Assembly (NCBI GenBank): GCA_014281115.1
Contig: JACONQ010000009.1
Location: 1,054,001 to 1,118,000, forward strand
Origin: Laburnicola sp. R22_1
Lineage: Eukaryota > Ascomycota > Dothideomycetes > Pleosporales > Didymosphaeriaceae
DNA length: 64,000 nt
Direction of reading: 5' to 3'
This document shows, in pieces, positions 1-13,059 of the stretch. The stretch's first letter is position 1, and each line of letters opens with the position of its first letter. A program made the position numbers and the translations under genes. The notes under the pieces are model-generated. The model saw only the letters and a list, made by a program, of their open reading frames with translations, had not been told where the DNA came from and did no database searches.

Positions 1-59
1 ATATAGTATATATTAAAGCGCTTTATAAATATTACTAGTTATAAAAATAATTACTAAAT

Positions 60-470
60 TTACTACTACTATTATATTCCTCCTAGGTAGAAGTATAAAC
101 TACCTCTACTTATTAGTTTTTAAGTAGCCCCACTACGTTTAATTACTACGTTTTTTTATTACATTACTAGCGCCTATATAATATTATATATGCGCTAAGC
201 CTAAAGTGTGTTAAAGTTTTTCTAACGTCTTTCCTAGCTTCTAAGATAACTAACCCTATAATAATAACACCCTAACTTGCTTGCCTATCTACTAAGTTAC
301 TAGATAATTAATACTACCTTATAACCTTTTACTATATTTCTAGATAATTAACTATTTAGAATCTCTACTCTACTCTACTACTATAATGTATAATAAATTA
401 CGCGCGTACACTTCTTACTCCTAATACTAAATAGCACTCTACTATTCTTTACTAATAACCTATTAATTTA
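60..470 (-). repeat. Repeat R5, copy a (inverted relative to copies b and c)
   Basis: This stretch is the reverse complement of the segments at 51,811-52,200 and 52,615-53,275. All share the same succession of short landmarks (the tract around an inserted TATA-rich block, then a GC-poor tail ending near 'ctcctaggtag'). It encodes nothing recognisable. Copies near both edges of the AT island lie in opposite orientation. The family is unidentified; it could be an LTR or untranslated part of a retroelement. Confidence 0.6.
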
Positions 471-899
471 TTAACCTTTAGTATACTTCTTTAGCGTTAG
501 CCTTACTCTATCTATCTTTTATAGAAATTTTATAGTATAAGCGCGGACCTATATATACCTAATACCTCTTATAGCTATTTTATATAGATTCTACTTTAAT
601 AATTATACTATAGCTTCTCTAGGTTATATAGCCTTATTATATTCTTTTAAAGCCTCTTATAATCTTTGCCTATTCTTTTCTATTATCTTTAAAAATATAT
701 CTAGTAACCCTTATTAATATAGCTAAGTATAAGGTAACTAAACTAGTAGGAAGTAAGTTATAAGTTAAATTCTATATATATAGTCCCTATATACTTATTA
801 AGGTAGTAGGACTTTAATAAACTAGCTAAGATAATCTATTTACTATACTACTTATATCCTACTACTATATAGTTAGTAATATTAGGTGTTTAACCTTTT

Positions 900-1000
900 T
901 AATATGTTTTTAGTACACTTATAGCTTTTCCTTATAGTGTTATACTCTATACTAAAAGATCTATAATGTTTCTCTTCCTAATAATATATTTAATAAGGAA
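900..1000 (+). repeat. Partial F4 repeat
   Basis: Contains the F4 landmark that runs from a 'ttagtacac' block to a terminal 'ctcttcctaa', as at 27,459-27,519 and 52,926-53,160. The constant end is near 989. The outer boundary and TSD are blurred by mutation. Confidence 0.5.
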
Positions 1001-1149
1001 TTATATTCTTTTTAGCTTTTTTAATAAATATAATATTTTTTTAATTTTTATATATATTAGTAATTATATAAAATTAAGTTAATAAGTGTACCTTTAAGTA
1101 AGTTATAGCACTTTACTACTATCTTTTTAAAGACTTTAATATTTTTATT

Positions 1150-1843
1150 TTTCTATTATTACTATTACTAATCTAAGGTACAATCTCCTTATTTATATTA
1201 TATTACTCTTTTAGAACTAATATAATTCTAAGTAAAGTTCTAAGTAAGACTATATATATAAGTATTACTACTATTTTATATTTAGATTCTAATTACTACT
1301 ATTATTTTATATATAGTATAATAACTTCTATAGTACTTTTATACTATAGTAGTAATTATTAAGCTATAGCTTAACTATCTATAAACTTAGCCTATTTTTA
1401 AAGTATTATAAATAATAACACCTATTAATTAATATAGTAGATAAGCCTTTTTATATCTTTAAGTACCTTATATATTAAAAGCCTTTTTATATCTTTAAGT
1501 ACCTTATATATTAAACGTATAAATGCCTTTTCTAGAGTGTTACTAATATAATTAATAGTAATAATAATAATATTTACCTATTGGTTACCTATTAATAATA
1601 GGTATAGTAAGAGATAAAGAATAGCTACTACTTTATTTATAGTAGTAAGTAGATTATACTTTATAAAGCGTTAGCCTCTTATTATTATTATAATAAATAA
1701 TTACTAAAAAAATTAACTTACTTATAAGCAATATAGCTCTTTATAATAGTAACTTATTAGTTTACTAAGCTTTATATATAGTAATTACTATAGTAGTTAT
1801 AAAAGTAGCTTACTAATAAGTAATTCTAGTCATTATAATAACT
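1150..1843 (+). repeat. Repeat R3, copy a (probable LTR material)
   Basis: Matches 34,880-35,545 in the same orientation over its whole length, with differences that look like transitions. A 36-bp unit is tandemly duplicated at about 1,443-1,514 in this copy only. The right edge is cut by the F2 element that starts near 1,846. Two direct copies lie outside the gypsy coding region on either side, so R3 may be part of that element's LTR, but I could not align a complete LTR pair. Confidence 0.5.
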
Positions 1844-1845
1844 AT

Positions 1846-2295
1846 TATCGCATTGTTTATTTAGAGTTAATTACCTTTTTTAATACATTTTTAAATTAAG
1901 TCTACGTAGGTTAGAATAAAAAGGCCGCTCTAGTATAGCGCCTAAAAATATAGTCTACTCCTAGTCTTTACTAATATAATAATAGTTTATAAGGATAGTT
2001 TATAAACTACACACTTATCTAATATCTATAAGCGCTCTAACACTTATTAAATTTACTTAAAGCGTGTATAGAAAACTAACTTTTACTCTCTTACTATTAT
2101 TAGCAACTGCGCTATATTTACGCGCTACTACGCAGCACACTTATATAATACGCTTACTAGCTTACTATCTAACGCTATAATAATTATAATAATCTAACAC
2201 ATCTACGCAACGCTCTTCTCCCTTAGTAACTTATTAATAAATATTTTTATCTTCTCTTTGCTAACTTTAACTCTACTCTTATTTATTTTCTTCCT
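1846..2295. repeat. F2 element, copy d, left part (continues at about 5,490)
   Basis: Begins with the F2 terminus 'tcgcattgtttattta' also found at 40,441 and 44,810. It carries, on the minus strand, the C-terminal part of the unknown F2 ORF (residues resembling FINKLLREKSVA, matching FVNKLLEEESVI in the copy at 44.8 kb). F2-d is interrupted at 2,296 by a pogo element and then by an E1 element. The matching F2 sequence resumes at about 5,490, where it aligns with positions near 45,250 of copy a, before fading out by roughly 6,700. The short open frame at 2,203-2,385 runs across the pogo junction and is not a gene. Confidence 0.6.
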
Positions 2296-2296
2296 A

Positions 2297-4075
2297 ACGT
2301 GTTTATAAGCGAGCTGCGAATACAAGCGAGCTATAAACTCTACTAAGTCTCTAAGCCTTTCGCAGCATATAAATTCATAACGCATTAATATTCTATTAAT
2401 ATAATAGCTATCCTAAATTAAGCAGTATCTATAGAAGTCTTCTTACACGTGCGCGAGTTGTGCCTAGGCTCTCTATAGCGCCTATAGCACGTAGAAGCCT
2501 GCTAGCTCGCAACTAACTACGCCTTACCTTGCTGTATTTCTCCCTCTAGTTACTGCTTAATAGCCTTTTAAGCAATAATATCCTCTCCCTCTGCCTTTAA
2601 TAGAGTGCCTTGCTTTTAAATCTACTTCTTTTTATACTATTTATGTGTTATAGCTATCTTATTTGCTCTTTATAGAGTAGCTATCTACTCGCGCATAAGC
2701 ACTATTAAATACACCATTCTCTTAGCGCCTCTTATAAGCCAATTAAGCGACTAGATAACTAAGGTAGAAGAGAATCTCTAATGCCTTTAAATCCGCTTAC
2801 AAACTAGAGTTAACTAAGCCCCTAGCTCGCGTGCGTTGCTTAGTGTTGCAGACTCCTATAGGGCCTCTAGTAGGGCTACTAGCGCTAGCGCTAGCGACGA
2901 TGTACGAAGCTTAATATTAAGCTTTAAGAGCACTGCCTCTAAATTGTGTAGGACTAGTCCAGAGCCTTAAAAGCTTACGCAGATATTCTCCTTTATAATT
3001 AACTAGTTATAGGCAGTACGAAAGGCTAGTAGAAACTTAAGCTTAGTAATATAGTTAATATAGTTGCGTATTAGGCCCTTAATCTAGCGCCTATACGCCC
3101 GCTTTAATAGTAAAAAGCAGCCCACATTAAGTGGCTATAGGAGGTGTAACAAATATAGTGGCATGCATAGGGTATAGATCTTATTCTCTCTATAGATTTC
3201 CTAGAATTTAAGTAAGTTGTAGCTCTTATAGCTATTAAGTATTAGGAGCTAACGCGCGCCTACTCTACGCTCTACTATATACTTAATAAAGTGCCGTAGC
3301 CAGGTAACACTAAGCTTGTTCGTAGTCCACCTATTATTGCTAAGACTAATAGTCTAGTCACCTAGTATATTATCGCCCTTATACTAGACTAAGAGGTAGT
3401 ACTTGCCAGCGAAGATAATAAAGGGTGGGATTACCCACCTAGCAGCATTAATTCTATAGATTGTTGTCACCCACTCATAATTGCCTAGCTAGATCGCTTT
3501 TGGCCAACCACGTCTCTCTAAGCCTATAACAACTAGCTAGAAGAATATCTTGCCCATTAGAAAGCTAGTCTTGTTAAAGTTAAAAGTGTCCTTATCGCAG
3601 ATACTATAGATGGCCTTTATACGTACTACTAGCTCAAACTAGGCCTATATAGCTATTAGGTCCTTGTAGAGAGCTCGCTATTAATTATAGGCTTAATTAA
3701 ATCGCGTTGTAAGGCTGTCTGTTCGCTTAACAAAGTTTCTAGGCCACTACTAGCTAATATAGCCTGCGCTACGCTTAGCAAGCAGCTTATTCGCCATATC
3801 TTATATAGCACCTAGAGTAGGCGTAAAGCCTCGCGAATCTAGGTTAAGTATATGCTTAATAATAACCTCCTCTTCTAGCTTAGTAAGCTTCTTTAATTTA
3901 GGCTCATAATTGCGTCGCGTAGTAGTTCTAGCGCGTTAGCTACAAAGCGTACTTTTAGAAACATTAAACGTCGCTGCAGCGCAATTAATACTCTGGGTCT
4001 AATTCTAATTAATAGCTAAGATAGCTAGGGAGACATCTGCTTTATTATAGGGCAATTAAATAAGTGTTAGTTAAG
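2297..4075 (-). pseudogene. pogo-type DDE transposase remnant
   Basis: A degenerate transposase can be followed on the minus strand from a start region near 4,070 down to about 2,450. The order is helix-turn-helix region, then the stretch before the first catalytic Asp (about 3,600-3,500), the IPPFIIFAGK motif (near 3,400) and the segment before the second Asp (about 3,250). Many in-frame stops of the TAG/TAA type interrupt it. In the DDE_1 family such proteins cut and rejoin the element ends in the nucleus. This copy cannot make a functional enzyme. Confidence 0.7.
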
Positions 4076-4159
4076 CCATTATAGTTAATAGATAACGCGT
4101 TATAGAAAGTTAGTAGGGTTCGCAGCTTGCTTATATTCGTAGCTCGCTTATAAACAAGT
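2297..4159 (-). mobile_element. pogo/Fot-like DNA transposon 1 (RIP-degraded)
   Basis: Imperfect terminal inverted repeats of about 45 bp begin after a TA at 2,295-2,296 and end before a TA at 4,160-4,161, giving the TA duplication typical of Tc1/mariner-pogo elements. The minus strand encodes a decayed DDE_1-type transposase, with segments corresponding to the block before the catalytic core (ERRGWPKAI, WVTTIYRINAARW, IPPFIIFAGKYY) between about 3,300 and 3,600 and the N-terminal helix-turn-helix side near 3,850-4,070. Stops are mostly TAG/TAA. It is non-autonomous in this state. It sits inside the target duplication of the neighbouring E1 element, so it arrived after E1. Confidence 0.8.
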
Positions 4160-4167
4160 TAATATAT

Positions 4168-5474
<1,307 letters not shown>

Positions 5475-5498
5475 TTCTTCCTAATATATAGTAATATA

Positions 5499-6617
5499 GT
5501 CGGCTTACTAAACACCTTTTTTAACCTTTTTTTTTAGTTTAAGGTTAAAGTAGATTAAGATAGAAGGTTATTATATACTACTATATACCGCACCTAATTC
5601 TAGTTAAAGACTAACCTTAAACACCTTAATAACCCCACACTCTATAAGCTTCTAATATATATAAGGTTCACTTGTAGTATACACAGCACACCTGGCTTAT
5701 TACTACTACTATTATTAGTTATCTGCGCTCGCGTCGCTACGCGGTGTACTTGCTTAAATAAGCTAACTTAATAGCGATAATAGCGATAATAGCTAGGAAG
5801 ATCTTATAGATTTATATAACGCTCTTATTATATTAGAGCTTATTAATAAACACCTTATCCTCTACTTTTTACCTCCCCTTTTAGATTTAATTACTAATAA
5901 GAAGCAATTGCATCTACTAAAGTGGGAATTTAATCTTATAGTTCTTTACAAACTAGATAAGCTGCTAACCTAACTAGTACACTAGAACTGCCTTATAGAT
6001 AGTTAAGTATACCCGCTCCTTGTGCTACATAAGTATCTAATAGATAGAATAGAACTCTAGTATAGTTATTATTTAGGTAATAGTTGTATAGAACTCTAGC
6101 GTATACTTTTTAGTGTTAATAAGTACCTTAGCGTTAGTAAGGCTACTATTAATACCTAGGTAGATAGTAAGATAGGAAGCTCCAGCAATAATAGAAGATT
6201 TGTTAAGAATAACCTTAATAGAGTAATAGAGTAATAGTGTATCTAGTATGTGTTACCCTTATCCTACTACTATAAGCATAGCAGTACGTACCTATTAATA
6301 TATTAACTTATGTTATTTATAATAATTAGAATAGTAATTTATAACTTAGAATAGTAGAGAAGAAATAGCTTATAGTGTGGCTGCGCTAAAATTTTATCTC
6401 CTTTAAAGTTCTAAGTAGTCTCTTTATAAAAATTTTACTTATAGGAGCCTTACGCTAAGACTACTAAGCTCGCTTAGTAGTTTAAACGCGCTTTTTTTTG
6501 TTATTACCTTTTTACGCCTTTTTTAATTACTAAGCAGGAGGCTCTGCTTTTTTTGTTATGCTATTTAAGATAAAAGCCTTTGTTATTCTACCCCTACATA
6601 GATATAATAACGCCACA
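5499..6617 (+). mobile_element. F3 element, long copy a, inserted in F2-d
   Basis: A 1.1-kb insertion flanked by a perfect 12-bp duplication (5,487-5,498 and 6,618-6,629). Its last 130 bp (from about 6,488) are the F3 repeat found in six shorter copies, including the AGCAG/CTGCT hairpin and the terminal 'aacgccaca'. The upstream part resembles F2 (near 5,985-6,010 it matches F2 around 40,985), so F3 looks like an F2-related long element that also gives rise to short truncated copies. No ORF survives. Confidence 0.7.
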
Positions 6618-6764
6618 TATAGTAATATAAGATATTATAGGTATAGTAGAAAGTTACTAATCTATTATAAAGGATTAATAGTTAGAGTTAAGATAATAGT
6701 TAATTAAACTCTATAAATAAGATATTGCGTAGGAATTCTAGTAATTACCTTTACCTACTATAAG

Positions 6765-6888
6765 GTGTGTGCGTAAGGACACGGGATACTAGGCCTAATT
6801 AGGACTAGCGCTAGAAATAAGGGGTGTTAACTCTAGACGTCCTTAGGGCCACTAGGCATCAATCTATTACACTATTCCCCCTCTAAAA
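6765..6888 (-). repeat. Gypsy 3' LTR edge and polypurine tract
   Basis: Read on the minus strand, a purine run (about 6,888 down to 6,872) abuts a sequence beginning TGTAATAG at 6,871. This is the classic arrangement at the 3' LTR of a Ty3/gypsy element. The LTR interior can be followed only to about 6,765, where it merges with the F2-d remnant. Confidence 0.55.
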
Positions 6889-7418
6889 AAATAGTTTTAT
6901 TATCCTTATAAGTATTATATAGTATTATAAAGTATTATTAAATATTATATAGTATTTACCTAAGTATTACAGTGGGGTGCAATAAAAAAGTCACTTAGAA
7001 AGATATCTTTTCGAAAGTCTTATAACTTATTCAATAAATTAGCTAAAACTATACTAAATTGCTTATTTTAAAGAGAAAGTTTAGGAGCTTTTAACTATTA
7101 ATAGAGTATTAGCTAACTAAGCATAGGTCTTGGCATATATAATCTTAAACCTAAAGTTTTTTTTAACTCTATATTTAGAGCTCTATAACTTTTTAATTAA
7201 TGTTTAACTTTATTTTAAATTTTAACTAGCCTTTCTAGGCTTAGGGTAGATTATATAAGCAAATTCTTAAGCTTAGTCTTCTCTCTAACGTTTTTATATT
7301 TTAGGTATAAAAATTTAGGATATGCTTATATAAGCACTATTTATATAATTTCTTAGTAAGCTTTTAGTTTATAATAATATCTTTCTACATTTAAATTCTT
7401 CTCTCTTAAATCCTTAAA

Positions 7419-8680
7419 ATGGCTCTAAAATTCACCACACTTGAATCTAACGTTCTTCTTTTTTTAAAGGCTAAAATGCCTAATTCTACTATTGCTACTA
7501 CTTTAAATAAACTCTTAAAAAGTATAAAGAAAACTATTTATCGTATTAAAGAGAAGGAAAAGGAGAATTATAATATAGAAAGAGTTAGTAAAGGAAGGGT
7601 TTCTATGATAATCTCTAGGGCTAAAAGAGTTATTAATAGGGATTTAATTAAAAGCCCTAAGAAAGAAAATAAAAGATTATTATTAGAAAATAATCTAGAA
7701 GTAGCTAAAAGAACTTTATAGTACTTCTTAAAAGAGGAGCGTTATTCTTTTAATAAGGCTACAAAAAAGCCTTTATTAAATATATAAAAAGCTAATAATA
7801 GATTATTATTTGCTAAAGAAAGAGTTAAAAATATAGAAAATTTAGACTTTTCTAAAGTTATATTTTCGAATGAGTCAGCAATACAAAGGGGGCATGGTAG
7901 TAGGGGTGAATACTATCGAAAGAAAGAAAATAGTAAAGTTGGGAAAGAAATAGTTTCTACTAAAAATTCTAGTAAGTATTTTAAAATTCTACCTAACTTA
8001 AAAGAATCTTCGTTTTTCTCGCTATCGTTTTATAATTTTATTTTTTAATAACTATTATACTAATTTAATAATAGCTCGCGATATTACTATTCAAATCTGG
8101 AGAGCAATTTGGATAGGAGGTAGATCTAGATTAGAGTTTATTAAAACTCCTAATTAGTCTACTAGCTTTACTAATAAGGATTATTTAAATACAATCCTTA
8201 TACCTATAGTTAAACCTATAGTTAAAAGGAGTAAGTCCTTATATACCCTTTTTACCTCTTTTTTAATTTTTAATACAATATATATTACTATATATTATAT
8301 TATATATAATTTATAAGGTTTTATATATTAATACTAGTCTAGGGTGGAAATTATAACAAGATAACGCCAAAATCTATAAAACTAAATTAGTTTTAGATTT
8401 CTTTAAAAAAGAAAAATTAATCTCTTTCACCACTCCCCTATAGTCCCGATCTTGCCCCTATTGAAAACGTCTGGAGTCTATTAAAATATAGACTAAATAA
8501 GAGATATAATACTACTTTAGGGGTAGGTAAAAGTGAGGCTAGTATTGAGGCTTTTAAAATGGCTATACTAGAGGAGTGGGCTATAATTCCCCAAAAGAAT
8601 ATAGATAATTGTATATTATCTTTACCTGGGCGTTATAACGCTGTTATAGAGCTAAAGGGTATTATACTAAGTATTAGTAA
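7419..8680 (+). pseudogene. Tc1/mariner-family transposase (broken)
   Basis: The first 100 codons are open (7,419-7,721) and form an N-terminal helix-turn-helix region (SNVLLFLKAKMPNSTIATTL, then a basic stretch). After a TAG the same frame continues with a DDE-like core: NLDFSKVIFSNESAIQRGH (first acidic residue near 7,870), SPDLAPIENVWSLLKYRL (near 8,445-8,495) and a C-terminal IPQKNIDNCILSLPGRYNA. The region between about 8,045 and 8,400 has stops and shifts frame, so the middle Asp block is damaged. In this family the enzyme cuts at TA sites. It is better preserved than most island sequence but not intact. Confidence 0.85.
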
Positions 8681-9259
8681 TATATTATATATTACTTTAT
8701 TACTATTTTATTAATATTTAATATTATTACTAAACTATTAAATTCTAACTAATATAGATAACAACCCTATAATATAAAACCATAGAACTATTTCATGGAC
8801 CTAAATCTATACTATACTAAGATGATAACTATTTCTATGGATTAATTAAAAAGTTATATTACTCTAAAGTTAGAGATTTTTCTTATCCTATTTTACTTCT
8901 AAATTATATTCACTAATAGCTAAATAAGTATAAACTAGAACTATAACTTTATAGGCCCTAATATTCTAGTTAAAACTAAATTTCTCTTATTATAATAGGC
9001 CTTATAATAAAGAATATATTTAAGTTTAAAAATGTAGACCTTTTTATACCAGTAGACTTAGTCTTTTTCTAGAGGTCTTTTTATATATAGTTTTATAAAT
9101 ACTATATATATATAATATATAGAGTACTCGTAACCTATAATAATAGTATTAGTAATATTAATCTATAATCTATAAAGTAATAGACGCTTTAGCCTAATTA
9201 AAAAAAAGTAAAATTTATTTACTTAATTATATAAGCTATACTATATATATAAATATAGT

Positions 9260-9391
9260 CTGCGCTGTTTTTATAATTACTACCTTTTTTACGCTCTTTT
9301 TAATTACTAAGCAGGGGCTCTGCTTTTTTGTCATGTTATTTGAGATGAAAGCCTTTGTCGTACTACTCCTAGGTAGTTAATTTAACGCCAC
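9260..9391 (+). mobile_element. F3 short element, copy b (132 bp)
   Basis: Perfect 11-bp duplication (9,249-9,259 and 9,392-9,402). It contains the AGCAG...CTGCT hairpin and ends 'aacgccac'. Inserted in the non-coding tail of the Tc1 element. Confidence 0.85.
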
Positions 9392-10727
9392 ATAAATATA
9401 GTTTAATATTTATATATACTCTATTATATAGTTAGAGTAATCCTATAATACTATATTAGTAATAAGTATTTATATATACTAGTTTCTATTATAACATTCC
9501 TTAAATCTAAGTTAGAGTAATCTATATTAAAGAGTTTAATAGAATAATAATATTTATATATAATCTATATATATATAATCTAATGCCTATACATAAGCTA
9601 AAATATACTATTTATTATATTAAATATTACTTAATTACTAGTTTCTTAATAGATTACTAACATTCCTTAAATCTAAGATAATCAAAAATAATAGGAGTAA
9701 ATCTATACTCGAAATATATGAAGGGATTAGGAAAAGGATATATTATACTATATATGAGTATTAGCTAATTCTATATCTTAGGTAAAAAGTTATACTCTTC
9801 TAAATTTAGAGTTTTTATTTATCCCTATTTTACCCCTACATTACTTTTATCCTAGACTGACTAAGCGCTTAATAATAGCCTAGGTATAATCCCCTAAACC
9901 TTCTCTTTAAAATAATATATTTGTTATATTTTTAGCTAATCTAATAAGGAAGCTATAAGACTTTAGAAAAGATAACTTTTTAAGTGACTTTTTTTTATTG
10001 CACCCCACTGTAGTAAGTAGAGTTATCTTAAACTTCGCTTATAACTTAACTTTGTTATTATTAAGCGCAACTACTATTATTAGGCTTAACCTTTTATAGT
10101 CTCTAATATATAAATTGTTCTGAATATATAAGTAGTTTTTAATATATAGACTTAGTTATTAAATATCTTTATCGTGTAGAGATTCTAACTAAGGTCGAGT
10201 CCGTACTATACATAGAGAGAAGTAAAATAGGAGGCACTAAAACCTAGTACCTAGTACACAGTAGTAGTAATAAAATATACACAAAATAATAATAATTTTA
10301 TTATTAACTTTCTATATAGTAGCTTTATTAATAGTAGTTAATAGATAGTCTACTATCTAGTATAACTAAGTTATATATTATCTCTTAACTAGTAGACTAT
10401 TAGAGAGCCGTAGTATACTATAGAGTTGCAACTACAAAAGTAGTGTAGGCAATAGGACGCTTAACTATAGTTTAGTTATTGCGTTTACAATTTAGTAGCT
10501 ATAGCGTAACTATAGTTTGCTATATATATAGTGTATAAAGTCTGCCTCTTATAATATTAGTAATATCTAGTATACTAAATCTTTATTTTTAACGCATAAC
10601 TACTACTACTATCTTTTAAATCTAGCTCTTTATCTATTATATCTAGTAACGTGATAATATTCTAGTAGCCTAACTACACTACTTCTTTTATATAGGGCAA
10701 TATAGCTATAGTAGAGTTCTAAGAGTA

Positions 10728-12602
10728 TAATATACTTTGCACTCGAGTTGATTATTCTATTAAGTTAATTACTTTGCTAAGACCCTACTAAAACGTACTA
10801 TTAGTAATAGTACAACGCGATGCCTTAACCACACAATAAACTACTAGCGTTAAAAGAAGCGCGTATATAGCTTGCAATCTAGGCTATTAAATAAGACGCG
10901 ACACTCTCTTAGCGACGCGCTGTAGCCCTCTATAACATCTCTTAAAGTATACTTAGTAACTAACGCGCTAGAAAGATGTTTAGACGCAACTGCGCACCTA
11001 ATAAAATAAGACTTACTATAAGAGAGGAGTAGGTAATTATGCAGCATATACTCAACCTAGACGTGCGAGGATTTCTGCCCCAGCTTAATGCTATAAAAGA
11101 TATGGCCGATTCTTTACTAGCTGCACGCCACTACGAGCTAGTTGGCCAGAGGTAGCCTTATGACTTTATTAAGCGTTAGCTAAAGCTTTAAGTTAAGTTT
11201 AATTAAAAGTACAACTACAAGAGAGTTCTCTAGAAGGATTCTAAGGTAATACAAGACTAGTTCTAGCTTATAGAGAACATAAAGGCCAAGTATAGTATCC
11301 TAGATAAGGACACCTATAATTTTAACGAGTCTAGCTTTATAATAGGTATAATATTAACTAGAGTAGTAGTTATAGGCTCTAAGTATTAAGGATAACTAAA
11401 GCAGGTGCAGTAGGGTAATAGGGAGTAGACAACAGTCATCTAAGGCATTAACGCAATAGGGTGGTGGATTTCACCCTTTATTATCTTTAGGGGCAAGCAC
11501 CACCTCTCCACCTAGTATAAGGAGAAGGATCTACCTTATAATTAGGTTATTGCAGTCTCTAAGAACAGCTAGACAATAAATAAGCTTAGTCTATAATAGC
11601 TAAAGCACTTTAATAAGCATATAAAGAGGCGTACTACTAGTGGAGTACATTTGCTTATTATTAATAGTCACGAAAGTTACAACTCGCTTAAATTTCAAAC
11701 TTACTAACAAAAGAGTAATATTATTACTCTCTATATGCCTCTATATTTGTCATACCTCTTATAGTCACTTAACATAGGTTATTTTGCGCCGTTAAAGAAG
11801 GCGTATGAGCACTAAGCTAAGAATCTAATACGTAACCACATCACGCACATCACTAAAATCGAGTTCCTACCTTGCTTTATTGCTGCTTTTCAGCCTTTAA
11901 TTAGTAAAAGTAATATCAAAGGAGGCTTTTAAGGTGCTGGCCTAGTGCCCCACAACCCAGAAGTTATAATATCGCAGCTTAACGTCCGTCTACGTACGCC
12001 TCCACTTTGTACTATTCGCAATAGTATATAGGAGTCGCAAACTCCGCGAAATAGTACAGAACTTAGGTCGCAATTGACGCTGATTAAGCAGAGGATTTAA
12101 AGGCATGTAGATAGTTCCCTAACTTATATGGTTAAGGCGGTGGAAAAGCTTGTTAAAGGCGCTAAGCTAATAGGGCATTCTTTAGTGTTAATAACCAAAC
12201 GCAACGCCAAACTTTAAGCTGCTAATAAGGCCGCCACGCAACGTAAATTATATAAAAAAAAGCGAGTACAGCGTGAAGGAGTCCTTATAGCTAAAGAGGG
12301 CCAGCGGCTGACCACTCTAAAGGAGTTTGGAGCGCGCAGTAATGGGCAAAAGGCAAAGAAGAGGGTGTGCGCTAATAGAGGCGAATCTGCTCAACAGCGC
12401 TGTGGACGCTATGGCAAGCCTAGGCATAACAAAACAACCTATAGGCAGTCTATAGAAGTAGATTCTAAATAGATTGGCCTATTTAAACTATCGAAAATAG
12501 TTTGTGTTGACTCTGTACTATCGTGAATAGTATAGAACTTAGTGGGGTCTTGGCAAAGTGATTAACTTAATAGAATAATCGACTCGAGTGTAAAGTACGT
12601 TA
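10728..12602 (+). mobile_element. pogo/Fot-like DNA transposon A (1,875 bp)
   Basis: Inverted repeats of about 48 bp share the core TTTGCACTCGAGT; TA duplications lie at 10,726-10,727 and 12,603-12,604. It is almost the same length as the copy at 30,852-32,725 and carries the transposase on the plus strand. The uninterrupted E1 copy at 49,363-49,390 shows the pre-insertion sequence with a single TA. Confidence 0.9.
10822..12471 (+). pseudogene. pogo-type DDE transposase (RIP-broken)
   Basis: The plus strand carries, in order, a helix-turn-helix and CENP-B-like N-terminal part (about 10,840-11,200); a segment ending with a Y-N-F-N-E-S-S-F-like first catalytic block (near 11,325); the conserved P-F-I-I-F-R-G-K-H-H stretch (near 11,480-11,510); a VSKNSXT block and the second catalytic region (about 11,560-11,680, LLIINSHESYN, where the family has LILDGHGSH); and a C-terminal GFXGAGLVPHNPE block (about 11,930-11,960). 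Several TAG/TAA stops replace Gln and Trp codons. The Asp of LILD reads Asn, a RIP-type change. Confidence 0.8.
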
Positions 12603-12782
12603 TAGAGAATTAGCTAAGCAAAGTTAAGAATAATTCCTAAAGATTTAGTAATCTTATATAGTAAGCAGAGTTATTAAAAAGGCCTTTTAATCTTAATATC
12701 TTTAACAATACCTAGCCCTAGCTAATTAGGCCCTATTAGCTAGTTTTATAACTCTAGATTCTAGAGTGCAAAGCACTCCTTT

Positions 12783-13019
12783 TGTCAGATTTGATAGTGT
12801 TCTGTCACTTTAAGATAATATATTAATGAGAATTAATGACTGTGATGATTTTATTGTGATCGGAGAAGCCCAGCTATCGCGAGAAGTTTCTATCTATGCT
12901 AAGGCCCTTGTACTATCTAGGATAGTACAGGGGCAATGCAAAACAGTAGTGCGCCAGCCTCCTTAGTGTATTTTACAGAGAAATTATCACTGGAATGCAC
13001 AGTGACCGTCTATCTGACA
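12783..13019 (-). repeat. copia-1 3' LTR
   Basis: 237 bp, TG...CA, adjoining the polypurine tract at 13,020-13,037 (minus strand). Confidence 0.93.
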
Positions 13020-13059
13020 CACCCCCTTAGCTTGGAGCCATCCTAAGCTGGACCCAATT

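Larger units (their letters stand above)
6970..10010 (+). mobile_element. Tc1/mariner transposon, 3.0 kb
   Basis: Terminal inverted repeats of about 30 bp start CAGTGGGGTGCAATAAAAAA, and TA duplications lie at 6,968-6,969 and 10,011-10,012. The transposase is on the plus strand at about 7,419-8,680. The 3' third has no coding content and holds an F3 insertion (9,260-9,391). A segment near 8,850-8,920 is imperfectly repeated near 9,790-9,850, suggesting an internal duplication that helps explain the large size. The element interrupts the 3' region of the gypsy. Confidence 0.85.

Noticed and set aside
2203..2385. A 60-residue minus-strand frame as a small gene
   Set aside because: It crosses the junction between F2-d and the pogo 1 inverted repeat, so it is a chimera.
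10850..11047. Minus-strand frame, mirrored at 32,406-32,603 (plus)
   Set aside because: Both are antisense shadows of the N-terminal transposase region of pogo copies A and B.
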